NCBI GenBank assembly: GCA_033722135.1
Contig: JAWVZO010000067.1
Span: forward strand, 1 to 12,189
Origin: QNFN01 sp033722135
GTDB lineage: Bacteria; Pseudomonadota; Gammaproteobacteria; QNFN01
DNA: 12,189 bases
Direction: 5' to 3'
Shown here one piece after another: positions 1 to 10,174 of the stretch. The notes below the pieces were generated by a model. The model saw only the letters and a program-made list of their open reading frames with translations. It did not search any database and was not told the DNA's origin. Position numbers and translations under genes: made by a program. How positions within the stretch are numbered: position 1 is the stretch's first letter; every line of letters begins with the position of its first letter.

Positions 1-921
1 CCGCGCGACATGAACAAATGCAAGGTCGGCCAGTGCAAGTACGTCTTCGTCACGGCCGAGGACGGCGGCATCATCAACGACCCCATCCTGCTGCGCCTCG
101 AGGAGAACCGCTTCTGGCTCTCGCTCGCCGACAGCGACGTCATGCTCTGGGCGAAGGGCGTGGCCTACAACTCGGGACTCGACGTCACGATTCAGGAAAT
201 CGACGTCGCCCCGGTGCAGGTGCAGGGGCCGAAGGCCAAGCAGGTGATGGTCGACATGTTCGGCGAGAAGGTGCTCGAGATCCCCTACTACCACCTCATG
301 GAGGCCGAACTCGACGGCATGCAGGTGGTGATCTCGCGCACCGGCTACAGCAGCGAGATCGGCTACGAGATCTACGTTCGCAACGCCAGCCGCTTCGGCG
401 AGGCACTCTGGAGCCGCGTCTACGAGGCCGGCCGGCCGCACGGCATGCAGGTGATCGGTCCGTGCCACATCCGCCGCATCGAGGGCGGCATCCTCGCCTT
501 CGGCTGCGACATCTGGTACGACACCAATCCGTTCGAGGTCGGCATGGGTTATGACTGGATGGTCGACCTGCGCGGCGACGACGATTTCATCGGGCGTGCC
601 GCGCTGGAGCGGATCAAGGCCGTGGGGCCGAAGCGCATGCTGGTCGGCCTCGAGATCGACGGCCCGAGCGTCGGCTACTTCACCGACAGCACCATGATCG
701 ACTGCTTCCCGGTCTACGACGCCGAGGGCTCGCGCATCGGCAAGGTGACCTCCGCGTGCCGCTCGCCGCGGCTCGAGAAGAACATCGGCATGGCGCTCGT
801 CCCGATCGCGCACGCGGAGATCGGCAACGAGGTGCTGGTCGAAACCCAGTCCGGCTGGCAGCAGGCGGTGGTCGTGCCGAAGCCGTTCTTCGATCCGCAC
901 AAGTCCACCCCGAAGAGCTGA
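1..921 (+). CDS. GcvT/DmdA-like tetrahydrofolate-dependent methyltransferase (5' partial)
   Basis: This is a member of the glycine-cleavage T-protein (aminomethyltransferase) fold family, which transfers a one-carbon unit from a donor to tetrahydrofolate. The reading frame is open from base 1 (Pro-Arg-Asp before the Met at base 10), so the gene starts outside the window and that Met is internal. The family is usually about 360-380 residues; 306 are present here, so roughly the first 60-75 are missing. Visible features are the GGIINDPILLRL segment early in the fragment, the VQGPKA loop, the SRTGYSSEIGYEIYV stretch typical of the T-protein core, and a C-terminal barrel (GRAALERIKA, then GKVTSACRSPRLEKNIGMALV). 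Canonical GcvT has paired Asp in the first segment (IDDL) where this protein has Asn-Asp, and no other glycine cleavage gene is nearby. A methyltransferase or demethylase of the DMSP-demethylase (DmdA-like) branch is therefore more likely than true GcvT. The substrate is unknown. It lies immediately upstream of a methylenetetrahydrofolate reductase. Confidence 0.85.
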   Translation, partial: PRDMNKCKVGQCKYVFVTAEDGGIINDPILLRLEENRFWLSLADSDVMLWAKGVAYNSGLDVTIQEIDVAPVQVQGPKAKQVMVDMFGEKVLEIPYYHLMEAELDGMQVVISRTGYSSEIGYEIYVRNASRFGEALWSRVYEAGRPHGMQVIGPCHIRRIEGGILAFGCDIWYDTNPFEVGMGYDWMVDLRGDDDFIGRAALERIKAVGPKRMLVGLEIDGPSVGYFTDSTMIDCFPVYDAEGSRIGKVTSACRSPRLEKNIGMALVPIAHAEIGNEVLVETQSGWQQAVVVPKPFFDPHKSTPKS

Positions 922-925
922 CGGC

Positions 926-929
926 GAGG
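926..929 (+). promoter_or_regulatory. Ribosome binding site deciding the GTG start of the reductase
   Basis: GAGG lies six bases before GTG 936. The competing ATG at 954 is preceded by a run with no Shine-Dalgarno match, so this site is the reason for preferring the GTG start. Confidence 0.45.
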
Positions 930-935
930 CGGCCC

Positions 936-1841
936 GTGTCTGGTGCCCGGACGATGGACGTGGACGCCACCCGCGGCTTGCGGGCCCTGGCGAACCCGCG
1001 TTTCGAGGTGATCCCGGTCCGCGGCGTGCTCGGTCATGCCGCGGGCCTGCCACCGGGAGCGCACGTGACGGTGACCTGTTCGCCGAAGCTGGGCCTCGAA
1101 CGCACGCTGGAGACCTCGGAGGCACTGCTCGGCATGGGCTTCCGGGTGATCCCGCACCTGCCCGCGCGGCTGGTGCGCGACCGGGGTCATCTACGGGAGG
1201 TGCTGGTCAGGTTGCGCGAGGCCGGCCTCCGCGAGGTGTTCGTCGTCGGCGGCGACGCCCCGGAGCCGGTCGGCGGGTTCCGCAGCGGCTACGAACTCCT
1301 CGAGGCGCTCGCGACGTTCCCCGACCGCCCGGAACGGATCGGCATCCCCTGCTACCCGGAGGGTCATCCACTGATCGATGCGGCGTTGCTCGCGGAGGCG
1401 CTGCGCGCCAAGGCGAGCCATGCCGACTACATGGTCACGCAGATCTGCTTCGATCCGGGCAGGATCCTCGACTGGCTCCGGGCGACCCGGAATGCCGGCA
1501 TCCACCTGCCCGTCCACTTCGGCCTGCCCGGCGTCATGGCGAGCCACAAGCTCCTCTCCATCGCGCTGAAGATCGGCCTGGGGGATTCCACCCGCCTGCT
1601 GCGCCGCCGGCCTTCGACGGTCGGCCGCCTGCTCGCCGGGGACTACGACCCGGCAACGATCGTCCGGGCGCTGCTGGAAGTTGTCGCGGACCCGGCCCTG
1701 GACGTCGCCGGGTTCCACTTCAACACCTTCAACGCGGTCTCGTCGCTCGAACGCTGGCGCGCCCGGATGCTCGACGAGGTCTCCCGACGATGCGCGCTCG
1801 CGCCGCCCGCCGCGGCCGGCGCGACCGCCGAGAGCTACTGA
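936..1841 (+). CDS. Methylenetetrahydrofolate reductase family protein
   Basis: This is a MetF-type TIM-barrel flavoprotein that would interconvert 5-methyl- and 5,10-methylene-tetrahydrofolate. Family landmarks in order are FEVIPVRG near the N-terminus (MetF has FEFFPP; the catalytic-type Glu is kept), HLPARLVRD, FVVGGDAPEP (the flavin-binding loop, LRGD-like in MetF), CYPEGHP (MetF: YPEVHP), the ADYMVTQICFD strand, HFGLPGVMA, and GFHFNTFN near the C-terminus (MetF: GFHFYTLN). Two starts are possible. GTG at 936 has a GAGG six bases upstream (926-929); ATG at 954 has no clear ribosome site. I chose 936 (301 residues); from 954 the protein has 295, also a normal length. The 14-base gap after the GcvT-like gene implies co-transcription. 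The likely joint role is to recycle the methyl group that the upstream enzyme loads onto tetrahydrofolate. It differs enough from housekeeping MetF that I assign no gene symbol. Confidence 0.82.
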   Translation: MSGARTMDVDATRGLRALANPRFEVIPVRGVLGHAAGLPPGAHVTVTCSPKLGLERTLETSEALLGMGFRVIPHLPARLVRDRGHLREVLVRLREAGLREVFVVGGDAPEPVGGFRSGYELLEALATFPDRPERIGIPCYPEGHPLIDAALLAEALRAKASHADYMVTQICFDPGRILDWLRATRNAGIHLPVHFGLPGVMASHKLLSIALKIGLGDSTRLLRRRPSTVGRLLAGDYDPATIVRALLEVVADPALDVAGFHFNTFNAVSSLERWRARMLDEVSRRCALAPPAAAGATAESY

Positions 1842-1843
1842 GA

Positions 1844-1858
1844 CGGGGCCGGACCCCG
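1844..1858. terminator. Short GC hairpin between convergent genes
   Basis: CGGGG-CCGGA-CCCCG forms a 5-bp stem with a 5-base loop. It lies in the 22-base space between the stop codons of the + strand reductase (1841) and the - strand lipoprotein gene (1864). Its position suits a bidirectional terminator, but there is no T-run on either side and the stem is short, so its function is uncertain. Confidence 0.25.
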
Positions 1859-1863
1859 CGCCG

Positions 1864-2475
1864 TCAGCTCATGTGACGCTCCAGCAGGAGACCGACCGTG
1901 TAGCGGTACTCCTGCCGGGTGATCATTTCGAGCTTGTAATACGAGTCGAGAAGCTCGATCGCCTCGCGGAATCTGGTGTCCTCGTCGCGTTTCGACGCGT
2001 CGTAGAAACCCAGGACCTTCTCCGGGTACTGACCCAGCTTCACCGCGGCATAGGGATGGACGTCGTCCTCGCTCTGGTACCGCGCCGGAAGGTAATAGGC
2101 AAGAGGCCGGATGGTGACCTGGTCACACCCGTTGAACTGCGCAGCCTGCTGGGCGGCGAGGTAACGGCCTTTCAGGTGTTCGAGCCGCTCGGACTGATCG
2201 GTCCGGCCGTTGTCGTAGGGTTCGACCAGCGTGACCGGGAACGCGACCCACCACGCGGTGTTGCGCACGTGGTTCGCGTCGGCCAGGCGGTCGACCTCGT
2301 CAACCAGGTCCTGGGTCTCCTCGACGGTCGCGAACACCTCGCCGGAGACCGCCTTGCAGTCGAGATCGAGGAAGGTCTTCGCCGACATCGGGCGGCCCTC
2401 GATGTGTTGCGGGCGTGACGCGCAGGCGCTCAGCAGGCCCGCGACCAAGAGCAGGAGAATGGTTTTCCGGATCAT
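1864..2475 (-). CDS. Outer-membrane-type lipoprotein of unknown function, SHOCT-like C-terminus
   Basis: A 203-residue protein with a clear lipoprotein signal: basic Met-Ile-Arg-Lys, a hydrophobic run (residues 5-14) and lipobox LSAC with Cys18 as the lipidated residue. Residues +2 and +3 are Ala and Ser rather than Asp, which by the usual Lol rule points to the outer membrane. The mature part has a helical, charged region with Cys40 and Cys117 bracketing an aromatic/hydrophobic patch (NTAWWVAFPVTLV, about 72-84), then a LKGRYLAAQQAAQFNGC helix. This pattern recalls small uncharacterised proteobacterial lipoproteins, and the two Cys could form a disulfide. The last 30-35 residues (AIELLDSYYKLEMITRQEY) resemble a SHOCT oligomerisation motif. 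The ATG at 2475 is supported by GGAGGA six bases upstream. The gene lies downstream of hupV on the same strand but has its own promoter-like sequence, and I see no functional link to hydrogen sensing. Confidence 0.85.
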   Translation of the reverse strand: MIRKTILLLLVAGLLSACASRPQHIEGRPMSAKTFLDLDCKAVSGEVFATVEETQDLVDEVDRLADANHVRNTAWWVAFPVTLVEPYDNGRTDQSERLEHLKGRYLAAQQAAQFNGCDQVTIRPLAYYLPARYQSEDDVHPYAAVKLGQYPEKVLGFYDASKRDEDTRFREAIELLDSYYKLEMITRQEYRYTVGLLLERHMS

Positions 2476-2481
2476 CGCTCG

Positions 2482-2487
2482 TCCTCC
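2482..2487 (-). promoter_or_regulatory. Strong ribosome binding site of the lipoprotein gene
   Basis: On the minus strand GGAGGA ends six bases before the ATG at 2475. This fixes the start and excludes the much longer open frame that continues upstream across hupV. Confidence 0.7.
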
Positions 2488-2511
2488 ACGGGAGGCTTCC
2501 TCACCCGGTGA

Positions 2512-2520
2512 ACTATAGCA
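2512..2520 (-). promoter_or_regulatory. Extended -10 promoter candidate for the lipoprotein gene
   Basis: The minus strand reads TGCTATAGT: a TGN extension followed by a -10 hexamer with 5 of 6 consensus bases. No convincing -35 box is found 16-18 bases further up, which is normal for extended -10 promoters. Transcription would start near 2505, giving a leader of about 30 bases with the ribosome site inside it. It suggests the lipoprotein is expressed independently of the hydrogenase-sensor operon. Confidence 0.4.
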
Positions 2521-2589
2521 ACCCGTGGCCGATGTGAATGTCACGACGGACGTCCCGGCAAACGCCGCGACCGCCGATGTTCCGTCGAG

Positions 2590-2606
2590 CCGGGGAGCCG
2601 CCCCGG
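2590..2606 (-). terminator. GC hairpin just after hupV
   Basis: CCGGGG-AGCCG-CCCCGG makes a 6-bp stem with a 5-base loop, starting 10 bases past the hupV stop codon in the direction of transcription. No T-run follows, so it is not a textbook intrinsic terminator. It may protect the 3' end or work with Rho. Confidence 0.35.
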
Positions 2607-2615
2607 ACCGGGATC

Positions 2616-4058
2616 CTAGTGCACCGTGCAGACCATGCAGGGATCGAACGAGCGCACGACGTGGAACACCCCCGCGGACGGGTCCTCGTCCCCCGACGGG
2701 GTGCCGGCCAGCGCCTGCTCGAGCGGGCCGGGCACGCCAGCCGCGTCGCGCGGCGAGAAGTTCCAGGTGGTCGGCGCGACGATCTGGTAGTTCGCGATGC
2801 GTCCGTCGCGGACGCTCAGCCAATGGCCCAGCGCGCCACGCGCCGCCTCGACGAGACCGGCCCCCTCCCCCTCGTCGGGAAGCGTCCCACTGGCGTTGAA
2901 GGGTTCGTTGGGACGGATCTCGCCGACCCACGTCTCGATCAGCTGCAGCAGGCGCGCGGCCTCGAGGAGCCGGCCGACCACCCGGCTGCGCACGTTGCTG
3001 CCGCCCTGCCCGGCGAGGTCCACGGCGAGCGGATGGCCGGCGATCACCTGGCGGGCGAATGCCCCCGTCTCCGCCGGCTCGCCGCCCAGGCGGGGCGCCT
3101 TGCACCAGCTGTAGGCGTCACCCTTGTCGGCGTCCGGGGCGGTCCGACCGTCGGCCGGGACGCGGGCCTCGCCCGTGCCGGACCAGCTGTGGCTGACGTC
3201 CTCGGCGATCGCCGCGACGTCGAGCGGCGCCGCCGCACCGTCGCGCCAGACGCCGCGCGCGAAGGTCAGGCCCTCCCCGTCAGGGTAGCTCCCGTAGCTC
3301 AACAACGGCAGCCGGGATCGGCCGACCCCGTCCAGCGACCCGGCCGCCGCCAGGTCGAGGAAGCGGCGCAGGTCACCGCGCCCCGCCCCCTCGTCGTGCC
3401 AACGCTCGAGCGCGGCGGCGCCGTCGAGCGTTGCGACGGCCTCGACGTCGTCGCCGAACAGGAAGCCCTCCAGGCGCCGGCGGAACTCGCGGACGATGCC
3501 GAGCAGGCGCAACCGCTCGGCGGCGGTGACGCTGCGCGTGGTGCCCCCCGGCTGGATCGCCAGCGTGTGCGGCCACTTGCCGGCCAGCAGTCCCATCAGG
3601 TGCAGGAACGCCGCGCGGGAGGCGAGGAACTCGTCGCGCGCGCTGCCGGTCATGGCGCGGAAGCGGCCGGCGACATCGTCGTGCCACGTCGCGCCGGCGT
3701 ACTCGGGCCGCGCGAAGTCGGGCATGAAGAAGAGGTAGAAGTGGGTCAGGTGGTCGAGCAGCGACTCGGCGGCCAGGACGACGTTGCGCACCCGGCGCCC
3801 GTTCGGCGTCGGCTCGAGCCCCATGCACCCGGCCAGCGCCAGCGCCGCGGCGGTCGACTGCGCGACCGAGCAGATGCCGCAGATGCGCGGCGCGATGACC
3901 AGCGCGTCGAGCGGGCTCTTGCCGAGCAGCATGCGCTCGAAGCCGCGGTAGAGCGGCGCGTTGACCCGAGCCTCGCGGACCGTGCCGTTCTCGATCTCCA
4001 GCGCGACCTCGAGGTCGCCCTCGGCCCGGTTGAACGGACCGACCAGAAGCCGGCTCAT
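2616..4058 (-). CDS. hupV: Regulatory [NiFe] hydrogenase large subunit (HupV/HoxC)
   Basis: Large, nickel-containing subunit (480 residues) of the H2-sensing cytoplasmic hydrogenase (group 2b type). It carries the active site, which binds H2 and signals to a histidine kinase rather than supplying energy. The N-terminal RAEG motif is at 11-14. The first Cys pair is in RICGICSV (Cys60, Cys63), and the second is at the extreme C-terminus in DPCMVCTVH (Cys474, Cys477, His480). The protein ends exactly at that His. Energy-converting hydrogenases carry a further peptide there that a protease removes during nickel insertion; its absence is characteristic of HupV/HoxC sensors. The start ATG overlaps the hupU stop (ATGA, 4055-4058), so the two subunits are translationally coupled. 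I expect it to pair with HupU and to need the general Hyp maturation proteins, which are not in this window. Confidence 0.95.
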   Translation of the reverse strand: MSRLLVGPFNRAEGDLEVALEIENGTVREARVNAPLYRGFERMLLGKSPLDALVIAPRICGICSVAQSTAAALALAGCMGLEPTPNGRRVRNVVLAAESLLDHLTHFYLFFMPDFARPEYAGATWHDDVAGRFRAMTGSARDEFLASRAAFLHLMGLLAGKWPHTLAIQPGGTTRSVTAAERLRLLGIVREFRRRLEGFLFGDDVEAVATLDGAAALERWHDEGAGRGDLRRFLDLAAAGSLDGVGRSRLPLLSYGSYPDGEGLTFARGVWRDGAAAPLDVAAIAEDVSHSWSGTGEARVPADGRTAPDADKGDAYSWCKAPRLGGEPAETGAFARQVIAGHPLAVDLAGQGGSNVRSRVVGRLLEAARLLQLIETWVGEIRPNEPFNASGTLPDEGEGAGLVEAARGALGHWLSVRDGRIANYQIVAPTTWNFSPRDAAGVPGPLEQALAGTPSGDEDPSAGVFHVVRSFDPCMVCTVH

Positions 4059-5068
4059 TTGATCCGCTTCCGGTACTGGGTCGGCGGCACGACGGTGTGG
4101 TCGGACACGGCGTTGCGGCGCACCCGGTTCGGGGTCGCCGACTTCGACAGCGAGGCCAGCGCGACGAACCACGCCTTGGGCATGTCGGTCGGCAGGCCGG
4201 TCGGGATGCCGGCCACCTTCGGCGTCTCGGTGAAGGCGTGGCCCGGCTCCTCGAAACCGGGCGCGGTGCAGTTGATGCACGCGAAGCCGCCGCGAAGGCA
4301 GGAACCCTCGCCATGCCAGAGGCGCAGGTTGCAGTCGGCCAGCGCCTGGGTGCCGAGGCAGCCGAGGTTCTCCATCAGGCAGCCGAGCTGCGAGGGTTCC
4401 TTCGCGCTCGCCTTGAACTCGTAGTACTCGTTGCGCGGGCAGCCGTGGTGGACCAGATGCTCGGTGTAGAAGCGCGGGCGGCCGAGCGCGTCGAGGTCGC
4501 CGTCGAAGAACTCGCCCTGGCGCAGCGCCAGCAGCGTCTCGAGTACCCAGCCGGGGTGGGTCGGGCAGCCGGCGACGTTGATCACCGGCAGCTCGGCGCC
4601 GCTGCGGTAGCCGTCGCCGAGCAGCCCGCCGAGCACGTCGCCGTCGTACTGCATGCCGCAGGCGTCGGTCTCGTTGCCGCCCGCCGCCGAGACCCCGCCG
4701 TAGGCGGCGCAGGTACCGACCGCGACGGTGTAGCGGGCCACGCCGGCCAGCCGTTCCACCCACGCCGACATCGGCTCGCCGGTGCCGGCCAGGGTGTGAA
4801 AGCGGCCGGTGCCGTTCGGCCCGCGCAGCACGGCACCCTCGAGGCAGAGGACGTCGAGCGGCGTGCTCCCGTCGAGGCACGCCTCGAGGATCGCCAGCGC
4901 CTCGCGACCGCTCGCCTCGCTGAGCGCGGGGTGCCAGAGCAGGTGGATGCCGGCGCCCTCCAGCGCGGTCGACAGGCCGGGCGACTCGGCGCCGAGCAGC
5001 GCGATGGTGCAGCCGCCGCAGCCTGCGGACTGCAGCCAGAGCACGTTGAACGGGCGGTCGGCGTTCAT
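4055..5068 (-). CDS. hupU: Regulatory [NiFe] hydrogenase small subunit (HupU/HoxB)
   Basis: Iron-sulfur subunit (337 residues) of the H2 sensor. It begins almost directly with the catalytic-fold motif QSAGCGGCT, with no twin-arginine signal peptide, so the dimer stays in the cytoplasm. Proximal-cluster Cys are 17, 20, 120 (in GTCAAYGG) and 168 (in GCPTHP). The distal-cluster set is His207, Cys210 (HHGCPRNEYYEF), Cys230 and Cys237. The medial-cluster set is Cys246, Cys257, Cys264 and Cys267 (FACINC). Cys257 sits where many uptake hydrogenases have Pro, so the medial cluster may be four-iron rather than three-iron. A short C-terminal tail ends in basic residues with no membrane anchor. The ATG lies one base after the hupR stop, and the end overlaps hupV, so hupR-hupU-hupV form one operon. 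HupU electron transfer is thought to feed the signal to the kinase HupT/HoxJ, which is absent here. Confidence 0.95.
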   Translation of the reverse strand: MNADRPFNVLWLQSAGCGGCTIALLGAESPGLSTALEGAGIHLLWHPALSEASGREALAILEACLDGSTPLDVLCLEGAVLRGPNGTGRFHTLAGTGEPMSAWVERLAGVARYTVAVGTCAAYGGVSAAGGNETDACGMQYDGDVLGGLLGDGYRSGAELPVINVAGCPTHPGWVLETLLALRQGEFFDGDLDALGRPRFYTEHLVHHGCPRNEYYEFKASAKEPSQLGCLMENLGCLGTQALADCNLRLWHGEGSCLRGGFACINCTAPGFEEPGHAFTETPKVAGIPTGLPTDMPKAWFVALASLSKSATPNRVRRNAVSDHTVVPPTQYRKRIK

Positions 5069-5069
5069 C

Positions 5070-6530
<1,461 letters not shown>

Positions 6531-6561
6531 GCTTCAGGCGCTCCAGGCCGCGAGCCACGGC

Positions 6562-7035
6562 TCAGGTGATCGGGTGACGGTGGACATGGGCATGGCCGCC
6601 ATGGCTGCTCGTTTCGAGATCGACCGGGACCACGTGGAGCCGGCCGTGGCGCACGCCCGGCTCGGCCATGATCGCGTCGGCGAAGGCGCGGACCTCGTCG
6701 ATGGCGCCCTGCAGGATCACCGCCTCCATGCAGTCGTCGTGATCGAGATGGACGTGCAGCGTCGACAGGCCGAGGTCGTGGTGGCGGTGCTGCACCTCGG
6801 TCAGGCGCCCCGACAGGTCGCGCCGGTGGTGGTTGTAGACGTAGCTCAGGCAGGCGATGCAGCTCCCGGCCGCGCCGCTCTCGAGGCGGTCGCGCTCCAG
6901 CTCCTGCCGCAACAGGTCGCGGAACGCCTCGGACCGGTTCCGGTAACCCTTGCGATCGATCAACTCCGCGAGCTGCCGGCCGAGTGCCGCATCGAGGGAG
7001 ATGGTGATCCTCTCCATGCGTCCGCCCTGCTCCAT
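6562..7035 (-). CDS. nikR: Nickel-responsive transcriptional regulator NikR with His-rich tail
   Basis: Ribbon-helix-helix repressor that binds DNA when loaded with nickel, classically controlling nickel uptake. Numbering from the Met at 7017: RHH DNA-binding domain at 2-45 (MERITISLDAALGRQL, then GYRNRSEAFRDLLRQ), then an ACT-like metal-binding, tetramerising domain at about 53-132. The high-affinity nickel ligands match the spacing known from E. coli NikR: His77, His88, His90 and Cys96 (TLHVHLDHDDC). After the usual domain end (VVPVD) comes an extra tail of about 18 residues with five His (HGGHAHVHRH). Two starts are possible: ATG 7035 (157 residues) with GGAGG ten bases upstream, or ATG 7017 (151 residues), which matches the usual family N-terminus and has only a weaker AGGG. 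I list 7035. It lies 31 bases upstream of hupR on the same strand and may head the operon, placing nickel sensing beside hydrogen sensing. Confidence 0.93.
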   Translation of the reverse strand: MEQGGRMERITISLDAALGRQLAELIDRKGYRNRSEAFRDLLRQELERDRLESGAAGSCIACLSYVYNHHRRDLSGRLTEVQHRHHDLGLSTLHVHLDHDDCMEAVILQGAIDEVRAFADAIMAEPGVRHGRLHVVPVDLETSSHGGHAHVHRHPIT

Positions 7036-7054
7036 CCCGTAACAACCTCCGGAC

Positions 7055-7083
7055 AAGGTAACGGCACGGAGGACGGGTTGCAA
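7055..7083 (-). promoter_or_regulatory. Weak sigma70-like promoter candidate for nikR
   Basis: On the minus strand TTGCAA (7078-7083, 4 of 6 consensus) and TACCTT (7055-7060, 3 of 6) are separated by 17 bases. Transcription would start near 7048, inside the GGAGG that serves the 7035 start. If this promoter is real it favours translation from ATG 7017. GTAAC occurs at 7039, 7058 and 7110, within and around this region, and could be regulator half-sites. The case is weak. Confidence 0.2.
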
Positions 7084-7140
7084 TCTCGTTCTGCGACGAG
7101 AAAGCGGCAGTAACATCGTGCCGGTGCTGGAATTTTCTTC

Positions 7141-7146
7141 TATACT
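7141..7146 (+). promoter_or_regulatory. -10 element candidate (TATACT) for sucA
   Basis: TATACT matches the -10 consensus at 5 of 6 positions and sits in a locally AT-rich stretch, but no good -35 box lies 16-18 bases upstream. It would give a sucA leader of about 120 bases. Confidence 0.3.
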
Positions 7147-7213
7147 TCGGCGCTGACGGCGGTTCCGGCCCCGACCGGGGGAAGCCCACCACGGGTGTGC
7201 ACCGGAGCGATAT

Positions 7214-7250
7214 TAATGTATCATTATGCGCCGATAACTTTTCTTGATAC
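7214..7250 (+). promoter_or_regulatory. AT-rich island with dyad symmetry upstream of sucA
   Basis: This stretch contains a perfect inverted repeat GTATCA (7218-7223) and TGATAC (7245-7250) separated by 21 bases, and, overlapping it, a smaller palindrome TAATG-TAT-CATTA (7214-7226). TATCAT (7219-7224) also matches a -10 hexamer at 5 of 6 positions. It ends 24 bases before the sucA start. The combination looks like an operator overlapping a promoter. The binding protein is unknown: the half-site resembles but does not equal the E. coli NikR half-site GTATGA, and the spacing differs (21 rather than 16 bases). Confidence 0.35.
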
Positions 7251-7274
7251 CCCACCCTCAAGCGTGGAACCGTC

Positions 7275-10115
<2,841 letters not shown>

Positions 10116-10116
10116 C

Positions 10117-10132
10117 CCGGGACGCGTCCCGG
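10117..10132 (+). promoter_or_regulatory. Perfect 16-base palindrome/hairpin between sucA and sucB
   Basis: CCGGGACG-CGTCCCGG starts two bases after the sucA stop codon. As RNA it would fold into a 6-bp GC stem with a CGCG loop. With no U-tract it is unlikely to stop transcription completely. A role in mRNA processing, 3' protection of sucA, or partial attenuation fits its position. Confidence 0.5.
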
Positions 10133-10174
10133 CCGCTCGAGAAAACCAACCGTAGGGAATGAGAGACTAGACCA

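Noticed and set aside
10..12. ATG at base 10 as the true start of the GcvT-like gene
   Set aside because: The frame is open to base 1, the PRD residues before it fit the family, and the protein would lack a large part of the conserved N-terminal region.
2533..2543. GTGA-ATG-TCAC dyad resembling half of a CRP/FNR-type site
   Set aside because: The half-sites are separated by 3 bases rather than the 6 (CRP) or 4 (FNR) expected, and there is no TTGAT-type sequence.
2476..3105. An N-terminal extension of the lipoprotein frame back to 3105
   Set aside because: It would run through hupV in another frame. The signal peptide and the GGAGGA ribosome site place the start at 2475.
2538..4424. A 628-residue + strand frame antisense to hupV, and the - strand frame 2616-4880 running through both hupV and hupU
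   Set aside because: The + strand frame is low-complexity and overlaps a clearly recognised hydrogenase gene. The long - strand frame contains real HupV only from Met 4058; upstream of that it is out of frame with HupU.
7063..7083. Possible sigma54 promoter: GGCAC followed by TTGCAA on the + strand
   Set aside because: The GG-to-GC offset is 17 bases rather than the required 12. The minus-strand GGCAC...ACTGC (within about 7105-7125) has an offset of 14 and also fails.
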